DNA from: Tetragonia tetragonoides
Lineage: Eukaryota > Streptophyta > Magnoliopsida > Caryophyllales > Aizoaceae
Length of the DNA: 64,000 nucleotides
Assembly: GCA_038025085.1 (NCBI GenBank)
Contig: CM076140.1
Coordinates: 20,275,501 to 20,339,500 of the forward strand
Direction of reading: 5' to 3'
This document shows positions 22,601 through 33,831 of the stretch, piece by piece (position 1 is the first letter of the stretch; each line of letters begins with the position of its first letter). The notes beneath the pieces are model-generated. The model had not been told where the DNA came from. It searched no databases and worked only from the letters and a program-made list of their open reading frames with translations. A program made the translations under genes and the position numbers.

Positions 22601-24240
22601 ACATTGATATACAGTACCATGAGGGTAAAGCGAACGTAGTCGCTGACTCTTTGAGTAGGAAGACTCGACATACTTTAAACACTGCTTTAGTGCTTCCTAA
22701 GGAGATCATACGTGACTTGCAAAGTCTTGAGGTGGAGATTGTGTTTCAAGGTGATGTTTAGTGTACCTTAGCACATATGACTGTTCGACCAACATTGCTA
22801 GAAGAGATTAAAGATAGACAGAGTGGTGATGAGGATCTTCAGCGGATTCTAAACCACAAAGACGAGGATAGGTCCGAGGACTTCACTTTGGGCCAAGATG
22901 GAATTTTGAGGTTTCGTGAATGTGTTTGTGTACCCAATGACCCAGTTATCAAAAGTCAGATTTTGGGCGATGCTCACAATACACCATATTCTGTACACCC
23001 TAGTGGAGACAAGCTTTACAAAGATCTTCGCCAAGTGTTCTGGTGGAAGGGAATGAAACAAGAAGTCACTGAGTTTGTAGCGATGTGTCTGACATGTCAG
23101 AAAGTCAAGATCGAGCACAAAAGACCAGGTGGAATGGTACAATCACTGAAAGTTCCTACTTGGAAATGGAATTCGATTTCTATGGATTTTGTCATGGGTT
23201 TACCTTTGACACAGAAGAAGAGCAACGCCATTTGGGCCGTTGTAGATCGTCTTACAAAAGTTGCGAGATTTATTCAAATGCATGACACGTGGGAAAGGGA
23301 GAAGCTGGCTGACGCGTACGTCAAGGAAGTCATGAGACTTCATGGTATACCTGAAGATATTGTTTCTGATAGAGACTCGAGATTTCTCTCTCACTTCTGG
23401 CAGAAATTACAAGAAGCTTTCAGAAGCAAATTAAAGTTTAGTACCGCTTTTCATCCTGCAACAGATGGCCAGACGGAAAGAACAATTCAGACATTAGAGG
23501 ATATGCTTCGAGCGTGTGCCCTCGAATACCAAGGTTCGTGGGATAAACACATTCCATTGATCGATTTTTCTTACAACAACAGCTATCATTTGAGCATCGA
23601 TCGAGCACCATATGAAGCCTTGTATGGTAGGAAGTGTAGATCACCTGTATGTTGGAACGACATTAGCGAGACTACAGTTTTTGGTCCTGATATGATCCAG
23701 CAGACGGTCAACATTGTGAAAGTGATTCAAACGAAGATGCGAAGTGCACAAGATCGCCAGAAATCGTATGCAGATAGAAATCGTCGACCTGAAGAATTTG
23801 AGGTGAGAAGCAAGATACTTTTGCGAGTATCTCCTGCCAAGGGCGTCATGCGTTTTGGTCGTAAGGGAAAACTGAGTCCTCGTTACATTGGACCTTACGA
23901 GATTCTAGAGATGATTGGTGAAGTTGCTTATCGTTTAGCTTTGCCTGTGGAACTTGAAAAAGTCCACAATGTGTTTCACGTCTCTCAACTGAAACGACAC
24001 GTACATGATCCAACTCATGTCGTTCAACCTGAAACGATCGAACTTGATGAGAGTTTGACATATGAAGAACGTCCAATCAAGATCACCGACCGCAAAGAGC
24101 GCTCGACTCGAACAAAGACTCTTCCGATTGTCAAGGTTGTTTAGTCCCGTCATAGTCAAGAAGAGGCAACGTGGGAAGCTGAATACATGATGCGCGAGAA
24201 GTACCCAGAACTCTTTATCGAAGATACTAATTCCGTTTGA
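19648..24240 (+). pseudogene. Element A gag-pol polyprotein with five in-frame stops
   Basis: One frame of 1,531 codons without indels. Gag core codons are about 25-250. A C-x2-C-x3-H-x4-C knuckle starts at codon 274, and a second knuckle has lost its last Cys (Tyr). Protease DSGAS is at 413. RT has the FIDD catalytic box at 746. RNase H ([15 protein letters not shown]) precedes integrase, which has the His/Cys zinc motif and Asp 1180, Asp 1241 and Glu 1277 (35 residues between the last two). A C-terminal chromodomain (VKVV...EEATWEAEYMM) follows. Stops lie at codons 25 (TAA), 458 (TGA), 943, 1038 and 1499 (TAG). Element B keeps Cys, Trp, Gln and Trp at the last four. Gag packages the RNA and pol copies and integrates it; the chromodomain steers insertion to chromatin marks in this clade. 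The start at 19648 (MTTNADRIARLEDG) precedes the first stop. Confidence 0.93.
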
Positions 24241-24275
24241 GTTTCGGGACGAAACCCTTTTTAAGGAGGGTAGAA
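24241..24275 (+). other. Outer polypurine tract (PPT1) and stem-loop
   Basis: A GTTTCG/CGAAAC hairpin (24241-24255) is followed by AAGGAGGGTAGAA (24263-24275), directly before TGTCACACC, the LTR start used by element B. It overlaps nothing coding, since the pol stop is at 24238-24240. Confidence 0.75.
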
Positions 24276-24469
24276 TGTCACACCTAGTAAATTCGTCTTT
24301 TGTTTACCGCTTTGCAAGAGTTGCATGTTCTAGCATTGCATGCTGCATTGCTAATCGACGTAGATCACAACCGTAGTACACGCATTGCATTGTCGTTATC
24401 CTAAAATCGTTTTATACCTTCGCATGGGTAAACTTGTTTCGTCGTTAAGAAGTGATTACTTCATGTTTC

Positions 24470-24505
24470 AAGTTTTGAGACGAAACTTCTTTTAGGAGGG
24501 TAGAA
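24470..24505 (+). other. Inner polypurine tract (PPT2) and stem-loop
   Basis: AAGTTTTGAGACGAAACTT forms a stem with one G-T pair (24470-24488) and is followed by AGGAGGGTAGAA (24494-24505), directly before TGTGATACC, the left end of element A. It is a second copy of the hairpin-plus-tract module at 24241. Confidence 0.75.
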
Positions 24506-25018
24506 TGTGATACCCCAATATTTTCTATAATTATAATATCGATTTATAATTCATTTATAAATAGTTTCGGAGATTTAAATCGTATATTTATTTAACGATT
24601 CGATTTACTCAAATTAAGCCATAATAATATTAATTATTATTATGGGAATTTCGGGATTTATAATTATCAAATTGAGGAATTTAATTAAAATTATTTTGTA
24701 TATGAATAAGGCTTATTCATATTGTTTTAATTAGCTTTTAATTAGTTTTAATTATTTTTAATTAACAATTAAATCAGAAAATTTATCCTAGGTCTAGTAG
24801 ATTTTGACTTTCTTTGACCAAACACCTATATAAGCTAAAAGATGGGCCAGTTGATCAGTTGCAAAAACTGAGCCAAAAACCTCACACACACTCTCTCTCC
24901 TCTCTCACGGCTCTCCCTCTCTCTTCTCTCTCTCTCACTCCACCGCACACTCTCTCCCCTCCCCCTTGTTGTCGTCCTTCGCCGGAGAACACCAGAGCCA
25001 CCAACCAGGTGAGCCGCC

Positions 25019-25137
<119 letters not shown>

Positions 25138-26968
25138 GGCCGCCGGTCACCGGCGAGTCACCACCGCCAACCACGGTGATCAAGTGGTGGTGATGGTACT
25201 GATGGGTCCGACCATGGGTCCCCTTGTGGGTGACCGTGGTCGAAACTTGCACAATAAGTTAGGGTTTCGAATTTGTATTTTCGTTTTATTTAATTTCGTA
25301 TTTTCAGTATTTTTCAATAAATATTTTTATTTTTCTGTACTCGTTTGGAGTTCGAATCCAGATTTTCAAAAGCCTAGATTGGTTGAAATAAATACAGAAA
25401 TTTAATAAAAATATTATTTTATAGTTTCAGTACTATTTGGATTTTCGTATTGACTTATTATATGTCGATAATTGTTTTTAATTAGGACCAAACGGACAAG
25501 CGTGATCGGGTTGTGATTTACAAGGTTACCTACTGTGTAGTGAGCGTTTGTTAGGTAAGATATTGTGCCTACCTCTTTCCAAAGCCCCATCAAAACTATT
25601 TTGATGTGTTATGTGCTAATTGATTATTATTATTGTGAATTTAATATGCGAAGCATGATTAAATTATATCGTCGTTAATTATGAGAATTAGAAATATATT
25701 ATTCACTGTAAATATGATTTATATTGAGTATGACAAGTTTATGAAGTTTCGTTAATTAATTAGTTCATATGCTAATTATCGAGCATGTATGGCGATGTGA
25801 ATTTCTAATATTATTATGATATAATATACGTGCTATTTGGAATGGGTTATTATTGAGTGCTAATGAGCACCTATTATACTTGGATGGATTATTTGTTGAA
25901 AGTGTAATTTTTGGATATCATGATTTGCTGCCGAAATTTCGTTAGACATATGTGAAGCATGATTGTGATAATATGCATTTATGTAGTTATCGTCGTTATT
26001 TTTATTCATTATCATGAGCATGAAATGAAGTAGTATGTCGTGATCTCGTTGTACCACTAGGTCAATCAATGCAAGTATGTGAATTGAATTAAATGAGAAT
26101 AAGACTCCTAATGGATCCCTAGAAATAGTCGAGCAATCGAGACTCGTCTAATTGATGTAGTCTAGGGATGCGTAATTCCCAAGTTACTTTTTATGGACAC
26201 CTCGTAGTGTGTTCGGGACGGATCATTCCCCATCATTTAAATCTCTACATATCGATTATTATGTTAGAGGCAGTGTGAGTATACACTAGAGTAAGTCCAT
26301 GGCATGTCTATATCTATCTATGAACAGTATGGGTAATCACTGTTCTATTCACTCTCTTATTTCTCTAATCAAGATGGCTTATCTGGTTGTGTTCGAATGA
26401 TCACTAAAGCAAGAATTGCATGTAATTGAATATCGAGTTTGCGTGTGCTTGATTGTATGATTACTTGTGCATGCAAATGAATTTCAATGATTCTTCCAAA
26501 ACCCAGGTAAGGTTTGCGAAAGTGTTTTTACGGGGTATGGACGACGTTTATTCAGTTTATCTGATTTTTGTTTTCTTTTGTTTCTTCTCTTTTCTTCTGT
26601 ACCTTAAAGTGCAGGTGTAGCTGAGTGAGGACGGATAGCTTGAAGTTTGATTGTGGGCTTGTTCTCTAGACTTATTGTTTTTTTTGGTTATTTTGGATTA
26701 TTGGGATTTTTGGTTTGTGCCCTTGAAAGCAAAGTTGTAATAACACTTTAATGGACTTAAGTTCACTTGATAGACAACTCTGATATTAATGTTTAGTTGT
26801 TTAGATGCTTCCTTAGATACCTAGTTTTCCTTTCGGCTTAGCATTTATTCCTTAGCGATAAATGTTGCAGTAGCATTCCCTTGGGTTCGTGACGGTTCAG
26901 CGGTGTCGAGTCGTGGATAGCGACGTCGATTGTTCCCGGGAAATCGTTGCGAATTCGGGGGTGTTACA

Positions 26969-27104
26969 GTTAGTTATACCTAAACTTGAATTTTGTTGTT
27001 ACCAAAGTTATGGGTCATACTATAACACCCTACGTCCAATTCGGAAGTATGTGAGGATTATGGTTTATAAGTGACTCCACCCACCTAGTGAACAAGAAGG
27101 CATT
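26969..27104 (+). repeat. Tandem duplication, copy 2, part 2
   Basis: Continues the copy 1 match (about 13624-13753) between element A and the next insertion. It begins with GTTAG and ends with GCATT (27100-27104), the target duplications of the two insertions. Confidence 0.85.
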
Positions 27105-28010
27105 TGTAGACACCAAAAATTCTGTCTATGATAACTCCCCATAAAAACCCGATGATGAAAGGATTGGATTTTGCTCGAACTTGGGTTGCGAGAATAATTG
27201 CTCTGATGACTAGCCCAGTTCATTTGAAATAACTAGTGGAAGCCTTTTGTACAGGTGATCCAAACCAGTTGGACTCAATTCAATTGGAGTCCAAAACTGA
27301 GAGATAAACCTCTTTGAACCTAAGGGGCCGAAAGGGAACCCAAACCCTTGAGTCAACCCTTGGTCAAACAAGGGAGCTCAGTCAATCCCGCATGGACCCC
27401 TTCGGAAAAGCCTCCCCCGCTTAGAAAAGTAGCCAGGCGCCTATACAGGCATGCCGTTCCAGGTCCAAGCGGCCACGCTTGATTTCAAGCGGCTTGACCG
27501 TTTGTCCTACCACCTCAGCCGTTCGGCCTAGTTGCATGGCCGCCTGGACCTTTTCTCGCGGACGGCAAATTCGAGGCCCATTCGATTTCCGTGCCAAACC
27601 CTGGCAGCTCCCCCTATTCTTTATAAACAAACCTTAGGGTTCAGTTGAAGAGGTTGGACATTCTCTCTGAAAGGTTGGCCCCCAAAGTTGACTCTCTCTT
27701 TCTCTCATATTAAACCAGAAATTCTGATTCTACTCCTTCTTTAGGTTAGCCCTAGCACCACAAAATAAACCTTCACACTTCATCAAGAGCATGAATTCAA
27801 GCAATATAACCCAATAAGTTCATTGTGAGCATCCAGGTAATCCAACCTGAGGGTTTTCAACAAATTTTATATTGCTTGTCATTACTAACAAATTTGGTTT
27901 ATGTGATATGTACATGCATGGCGCGTTTTGAGAAAAAAGGGCTTGTATTGAGCCTAATTAATGGATAAATGAATGTATAAATTTGCTATTTATTGCTTCT
28001 TATGATTAAA

Positions 28011-29199
28011 CTAGTTACATTCCCGTGCGATGCACGGTTTATGTGGTTATAACAATTAAAATATTTTCATTAATACAAACTTGCAATAAAATTTTCGCCT
28101 ATGTCACGTTTTGCTACAAAATTCCTAGTCTTTGGACCTCACCCTTTCTATAATAAAATTCACTTTCTTTCTTTCCTATCTAATTCTAGTTGCATGCCCC
28201 GTGCAATGCACTTTTTTATATAAAAAAATTTGGTTTTATATAAAAAAATTATTTTTTATTGATTTATTAATGCGTAATTTATTAGATACATTCCCTAATA
28301 AATTACAGGTGAAATGTATTTTTATTGCAAATTATGACATTAAAATAAGCATTAAATAGTACTAATGGAAGATACATGCACTTAGAGTATTTGATAACAT
28401 GTCAAAATTTGCTTATGTGTAAAATCCTACGTGTCAATCTAGCAAGGGTGCACATTCACTTATATATATATTACATTCCCGTGCGATGCACGGTTTGTGT
28501 GTTTATAACAACTAAAATATTTTTGTTGTACAAACTTGGAACACTTTTTCCGCCTATGTCACATCTTGCTACGAAATTTCTAATATGTGGACCTCTTCCT
28601 TTCTGTACTCAAATCAACTTTCTTGTTTTCCTGTTTATTTCTAGTTGCATGCCCCGCGTGATGCACGATTTTATATAAAAATATTTGGTTCCAAATAACA
28701 ACATTTTCTAATAGAAATATGGTGCTAATATAATATACATGCACCTATACTAATAGTACTAATTGAAGATACATGCACTTATACTATGTCATTAAGATGA
28801 GAACTAAATAGTACAAATAGAAGTACATGCACCTATACTATTTGATGACATGTCAATATTTGTTTATGTGTCAAAATCTACGTGTCAATCTAGCACGGGC
28901 CCTTACCTCTTCCATTGGAGATACAACAATAATTTACTATTAAATAGACGCGTTAAATAGTAATCTAGTCTGTCTTCGTTATTCTTGAACTCAAGCATTC
29001 TTTATGAGTTCTTTATGATGAATTATTTAATAATTAGGATTCGATGTATTAGGATCACACATAGGATAATATGTGTTGAGATGTTAATTAATGCATGAAT
29101 TGTAAAAGTCTCCTATTTATTTGTTTGATACATTAAGATTCATGACAATATGCTTACTTGGCAAGTCTTACGTGCCATTATAGCATGTAACAACATTCA

Positions 29200-29240
<41 letters not shown>
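28011..29240 (-). mobile_element. Helitron-like tandem units nested in the solo LTR
   Basis: A unit of about 460 bases occurs twice (28011-28469 and 28470 to about 28930). Each begins on the + strand with TTACATTCCCGTGCGATGCACGG, which contains a hairpin. On the minus strand the first copy ends with that hairpin, then CTAG and T, the form of a Helitron 3' end. A third partial end (ACATTCACTTATATAT) occurs at 29193. It has no Rep/helicase. The right limit is approximate. Confidence 0.5.
29202..29239. repeat. (TA)19 microsatellite
   Basis: A pure TA tract of 38 bases at the presumed right end of the Helitron-like units. Confidence 0.95.
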
Positions 29241-29242
<2 letters not shown>

Positions 29243-29824
29243 TAATTATGCTTTGTTTGTGGATTGGTGGATGAATTATTTGTTTACCTTCTAACTCGCA
29301 TGTTTTAGCATATTTATCGTTTTCTAGTAATAAAGGTATGTAATTTGATAAATTGTTAAAAGTGGTCACAATAATAATGTTTGTTCAACCTATTAGTTAA
29401 AACTAGGAATTTGGACAAATTTTTTGGAACCGTAGCATTAATAATTACATTGAATCGATTAGTAAAGGCCGTTGTTGTCAACGGGCGAGTTGGGTGCCTA
29501 ACACCTTCCTAACTCGTACTCACGCCTCCGAACTCATTTATGAAGTCAATTTCCCCAATAGGGATCGGGGTGCACAGGAATTGAGTTGACGTCTTTTTAG
29601 ACTATCGACTTGATTCCAAGGGTTCCGAATTTCCTTAAATTTGGTGGCAACTTCCGTCAATCTTAATCATGCCCTTAGTGTGAGAGGAAAATCTTCATAT
29701 GCATTCACACTCAAAGATTCACGAAAACCCGAACAACCACGCTCTCCCAGGCTGCCCGTCCGGCCGCCCGTAAACCAAAAAAGGGTGAAGAAAAGGGGAG
29801 AAAAATCTGGTAGCCTACAGCATT

Positions 29825-30156
29825 CCCCTTTTGGGATTAAGTCTATTGACCCATTGAAAGATTTTCTACTCTTGTGGGTTGTGTTGCGAAGTATCTAGGT
29901 TGATTTGTTACACAAACAATGCCTAATATTGAGACTTTGATAAGTATTTTGGATTTGTAAATTAGTTTGGGAAGAATTAAATCGCGACATGATATGTATT
30001 CATAAATTACAAGATCATTTAAATATCACTTTAGATTGAACTAGAGAACACTATGATTCCAGCTAACTCCTAAAAATATCAGTTGGACAAATGATACAAT
30101 AACCAATTATTTACAAAAGTTAAAACCAACCCTGACTGATTATTGTCTAAAACTAA
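29825..30156 (+). repeat. Tandem duplication, copy 2, part 3
   Basis: Resumes the match to copy 1 (about 13756-14145) and ends at ATTGTCTAAAACTA. No gene seen here or in the following 290 bases. Confidence 0.85.
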
Positions 30157-30449
30157 ATATAGACTTGGTTATAACCAAATTACATTATACTTTGGTTCCA
30201 ATTTATTGCTAAGAACTTTAACATATTATCTATCTATAAATATGAAACCATTTAATAGATATTTAGCTTTAGCTAAATAATAGTTATTTACAGATGCATA
30301 TGTAACCAAATAAAATCATACTTAATCATAAAAATTACACAACGCCAAAAGTCATTGAATTTTATTATCGGATTCAATTTAACTATGGGATGAACTAAAT
30401 CTCACTTTGATATTGTCTAATATAACCTCAATAACTTTACCAAATACCT

Positions 30450-30907
30450 CACTAAAAGAAAAAGGACTTTGGGCCACCAAAAAAAATTGTCGCCCAAAGC
30501 CCAAATTTCGTCGCCATATCCTCGTCTCCCAAGTAAAGACGAGATTCGTCGCCTTATGTTACTAGATTGGGCTGCCTATTTGTGGGACATTGCGCATTTT
30601 CGTCGCCCATTGTGGCACCCCTTTGAGCGGCGAATTGTGTGGTTTCGTGGCCCAAATGTGCTATATTGGGTGAAGAAGTTCTTCATTTCGTGGCCCAAAC
30701 TAGTGTATTGGGTGACGAATTTCTTCATTTCGTGGCCCATTCCTTGTCTCCTCATGCTTGTTTCATTTGTTTTCTATTTTTTTTTTTTTTTGTGGATATG
30801 AGATAGTGTTATACTAACCATAAAGAAGACAGATAACTGGAAATAATGTAGAGATTTATTAAAAGGTATTTCCCTTACATAATCAAATATGTCGAAAGAG
30901 TTTGGAC
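30450..30907 (+). other. CACTA left subterminal region
   Basis: About ten copies of a GTGGCCCAAA/GTCGCCCAAA motif lie in the first 310 bases. The longest frame is repeat-derived. It ends at ACTCC (30908-30912), the left target duplication of element B. Confidence 0.75.
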
Positions 30908-30912
30908 ACTCC

Positions 30913-33090
30913 TATAACACCTCCGAATTCGCAACGATTTCCTGGAAACTATCGACGTCGCTATACACGACTCGACACCGCTGAACTGTTACAAATCCAA
31001 GGGTTAGTTATTGCAACATTTATCGCTAAGGAATAAATGCTAAGCAGAAATAAAAGCTAGGTATCAAATGAAGCATCTAAACAAACTAAACAATAATATC
31101 GGAGTTGTCTATCAAGTGAACTTAAGTCCATTAAAGTATTATTACAACTTTGCCTTCAAGGGAACAAACCAAAAATCCCAATAATCCGCAATAACCAACA
31201 ATTCTAAAGAAACAAACCACATTTAAACTTCAAGCTATCCGTCCTCACTCAGCTACACCTGCACTTTGGTTTCCGTGACGGAAATAAGGTACAGAAGAAA
31301 AGAGAAGAAACAAAAGAAAAACAAAAATCAGATAAACTGAATAAACGTCTTCCATACCCAGTAAAAACACTTTCGTAAACCTTATCTGGGTTTTAGAAGA
31401 ATCATTGAAATTCATTTGCATGCACAAGTAGTCATACAATCAAGCACACGCAAACTCATCATTCAATCACATGCAATTCTTGCTTTAGTGATCATTCGAA
31501 CACAAACAGATAAACCATCTTGATTAGAGAAATAAGAGAGCGAATAGAACAGCGATTATCCATACTGTTCATAGATAGATATAGACATGCCATGGACTTA
31601 CTCTAGTGTATACTCACACTATCTCTAACATAATAATCGATGCCTAGAGAATTAAAAAATGGAAAATGATCCGTCCCGAACACACTACGTGGTGTCCATA
31701 AAAGTAACTTGAGAATCACGCATCCCTAGACTACATCAATTAGATAAGTCTCGAGAGCTCGACTACTCCTAGGGATCCATTAGGAGTCTTATTCTCATTT
31801 ACAATTTAATTCACATACTTGCATTGATTGACCTAGTGGTACAACGAGACCACGACATAGTACTTCATTTCATGCTCATAATAATGAATAATAATAACAA
31901 CGATAATGACATAAAGACATATTAACAATAGTTATGCTTCATATATGACTAACGAAATTTTGGCAGCACTTCGGCAGTAAATCATGATATCCAAAAATTA
32001 CACTTTCACAAATAACATCAAGATATAATAGTAGGTGCGCATTAGCACTCAATAATATCACATTCCAAATAGCACATATATTATATCATAATAATAAATA
32101 GAAATTCAACATCGCCAGACATGCTCAATAATTAGCATATGAACTAATTAATTATGAAACTTCATAAACTTGTCATACTCAATATAACTCAGATTTACAA
32201 CGAAGAATATATTTCTAATTCTCATAATTAACGACGCTATAATTTAATCATGCTTCGCATATTAAATTCACAATAACTTATCAATTAGCACATAAGACAT
32301 CAAAATAGTTTTGATGGGGCTTTGGAAAGAGGTAGGCACAATCGCTTACCTAACAAACGCTCATTACGCAGTAGGTAACCTTGCTAATCACAACCCGATC
32401 ACGCTTGTCCGTTTGGTCCTAATTAAAAATAATTACCGAGACATAATCAGTAAATACGAAAATCCAAACAGTACTGAAACAGGTAAACTAATATTTTTAT
32501 TAAATTCCTTGATTTATTCCAACCAATATAAGCTTTTGAAAATCCGGATTCGGACTCCAAACGAGTACAGAAAAATAAAAACGATTATTGAAAAATACTG
32601 AAAAATACGAAATTAATTAAAACGAAATTATTAAACGAAATCCTAATCGGTTTTTCGAGTCTAGGCCGTGATACACCAAGCATGGGGACCCACGACCTAG
32701 CCCATCACCAAGACCACCACCCACCTACCACCATGGTCGGCAGTGGCTCGCAGGAGCACCGGCGACGGAGGAGAGAGAAAGGATGAGAGATTACGAGAGA
32801 GAGAGAGAGAGAGAACTCTCGAGGGAGAAGGAGAGAGACTGAGCGAGGGGAAAGGGGCGGGACGGCCCTGGCGACGCCGAGCACTCATCGGCGACCACCT
32901 AGGCGCGGCCTGGTGGCACGGCAAGGGCGCGGTGGCGCTGCTCGCGAAAACAGAGAGAGAGAGAAACAAAGTACGGGGAGAGAGAAGAAGAGGAAAGAGA
33001 GAGAAAGAGAGAGGGAGGAGAGAGGCTCACCGGCGGGGCTTCTCCGGCGACGTGCGGCGGCAGCAAGGGGGAAAGAGTGTGTGCGTGAGG

Positions 33091-33176
<86 letters not shown>

Positions 33177-33796
33177 ATGAGGTTTTTGGCTCAGTTTTTG
33201 TAAACTGATCAATTGACCCATCTCTTGGCTTATATAGGTCTCTAGTCAATGAAAGTCAAAACCTCCTAGATCGAGGATTAATTTTATGATTTAATTGCTA
33301 ATTAAAAATAATTAAAACCAATTAAATGCTAATTAAAACGAATTAAAACAATATGAATAAACCTTATTCATATACAAAACCATTTTAATTAAACCCTCAA
33401 TTTGATAATTGTAAACCACGAAATTCCCATAATATGAATTAATATTGTTATGGCTTAATTTGAATAAATCAAATCGTTATATAAATATACGATTTAAATC
33501 TCCGAAACTATTTATAAATGAATTATAAATCGATATTATAATTATAGAAAATATTGGGGTATCACATTCTACTCTCCTTAAAAGAAGTTTCGTCCCGAAA
33601 CTTGAAACATGAAGTAATCACTTCTCAACGACGAAACGAGTTTACCCATACGAAGGTATAAAACCATTTTAGGACAACGACAATGCAATGCGTGTACTAC
33701 GGTTGTGATCTAAGTCGATTAGCAATGCAGCATGCAATGCTAGAACATGCAACTCGTGCAAAGCGGTAAACAAACACGAAATTACTAGGTGTGACA
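30913..33796 (-). repeat. Element B 3' LTR (long form, 2,884 bp)
   Basis: Matches the right LTR along its whole length, including the 230-base outer part 33567-33796. It contains a (GA)n tract at 33093-33173 (CT in LTR orientation) and a TATA box near 33230. Confidence 0.92.
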
Positions 33797-33831
33797 TTCT
33801 ACCCTCCTTAAAAAGGGTTTCGTCCCAAAAC
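33797..33831 (-). other. Element B outer PPT and stem-loop
   Basis: On the minus strand a GTTTTG/CGAAAC hairpin (33817-33831) is followed by AAGGAGGGTAGAA (33797-33809), directly before the LTR start. A second module (hairpin 33585-33603 and AGGAGAGTAGAA 33567-33578) lies inside the LTR. Confidence 0.75.

Larger units (their letters stand above)
27105..29819 (+). mobile_element. Solo LTR of a Tat/Ogre-like Ty3/gypsy element
   Basis: Begins TGTAGACACC, ends AGCCTACA, and is flanked by a perfect 5-bp duplication GCATT (27100-27104 and 29820-29824). Copy 1 of the tandem duplication has the site without the insert (AAGGTATTCCCC, about 13746). A TATA-like TTTATAAACA lies near 27621, which gives the + orientation. 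The TTTGGTGGCAACTTCCG block near 29641 resembles the end region of Tat/Ogre LTRs. There is no internal region. Helitron-like DNA is nested within it. Confidence 0.8.

Noticed and set aside
28011..28960. CRISPR-like repeat array
   Set aside because: The direct repeats are about 460 bases with one hairpin each and only two copies, as in Helitron ends, and the setting is a plant nuclear genome.
32743..33203. Arg/Glu-rich frames near the GA tracts of element B LTRs
   Set aside because: Products of GAGAG repeats within the LTR leader; the same in 43000-43545 and, as Leu/Ser, in 24814-25250.
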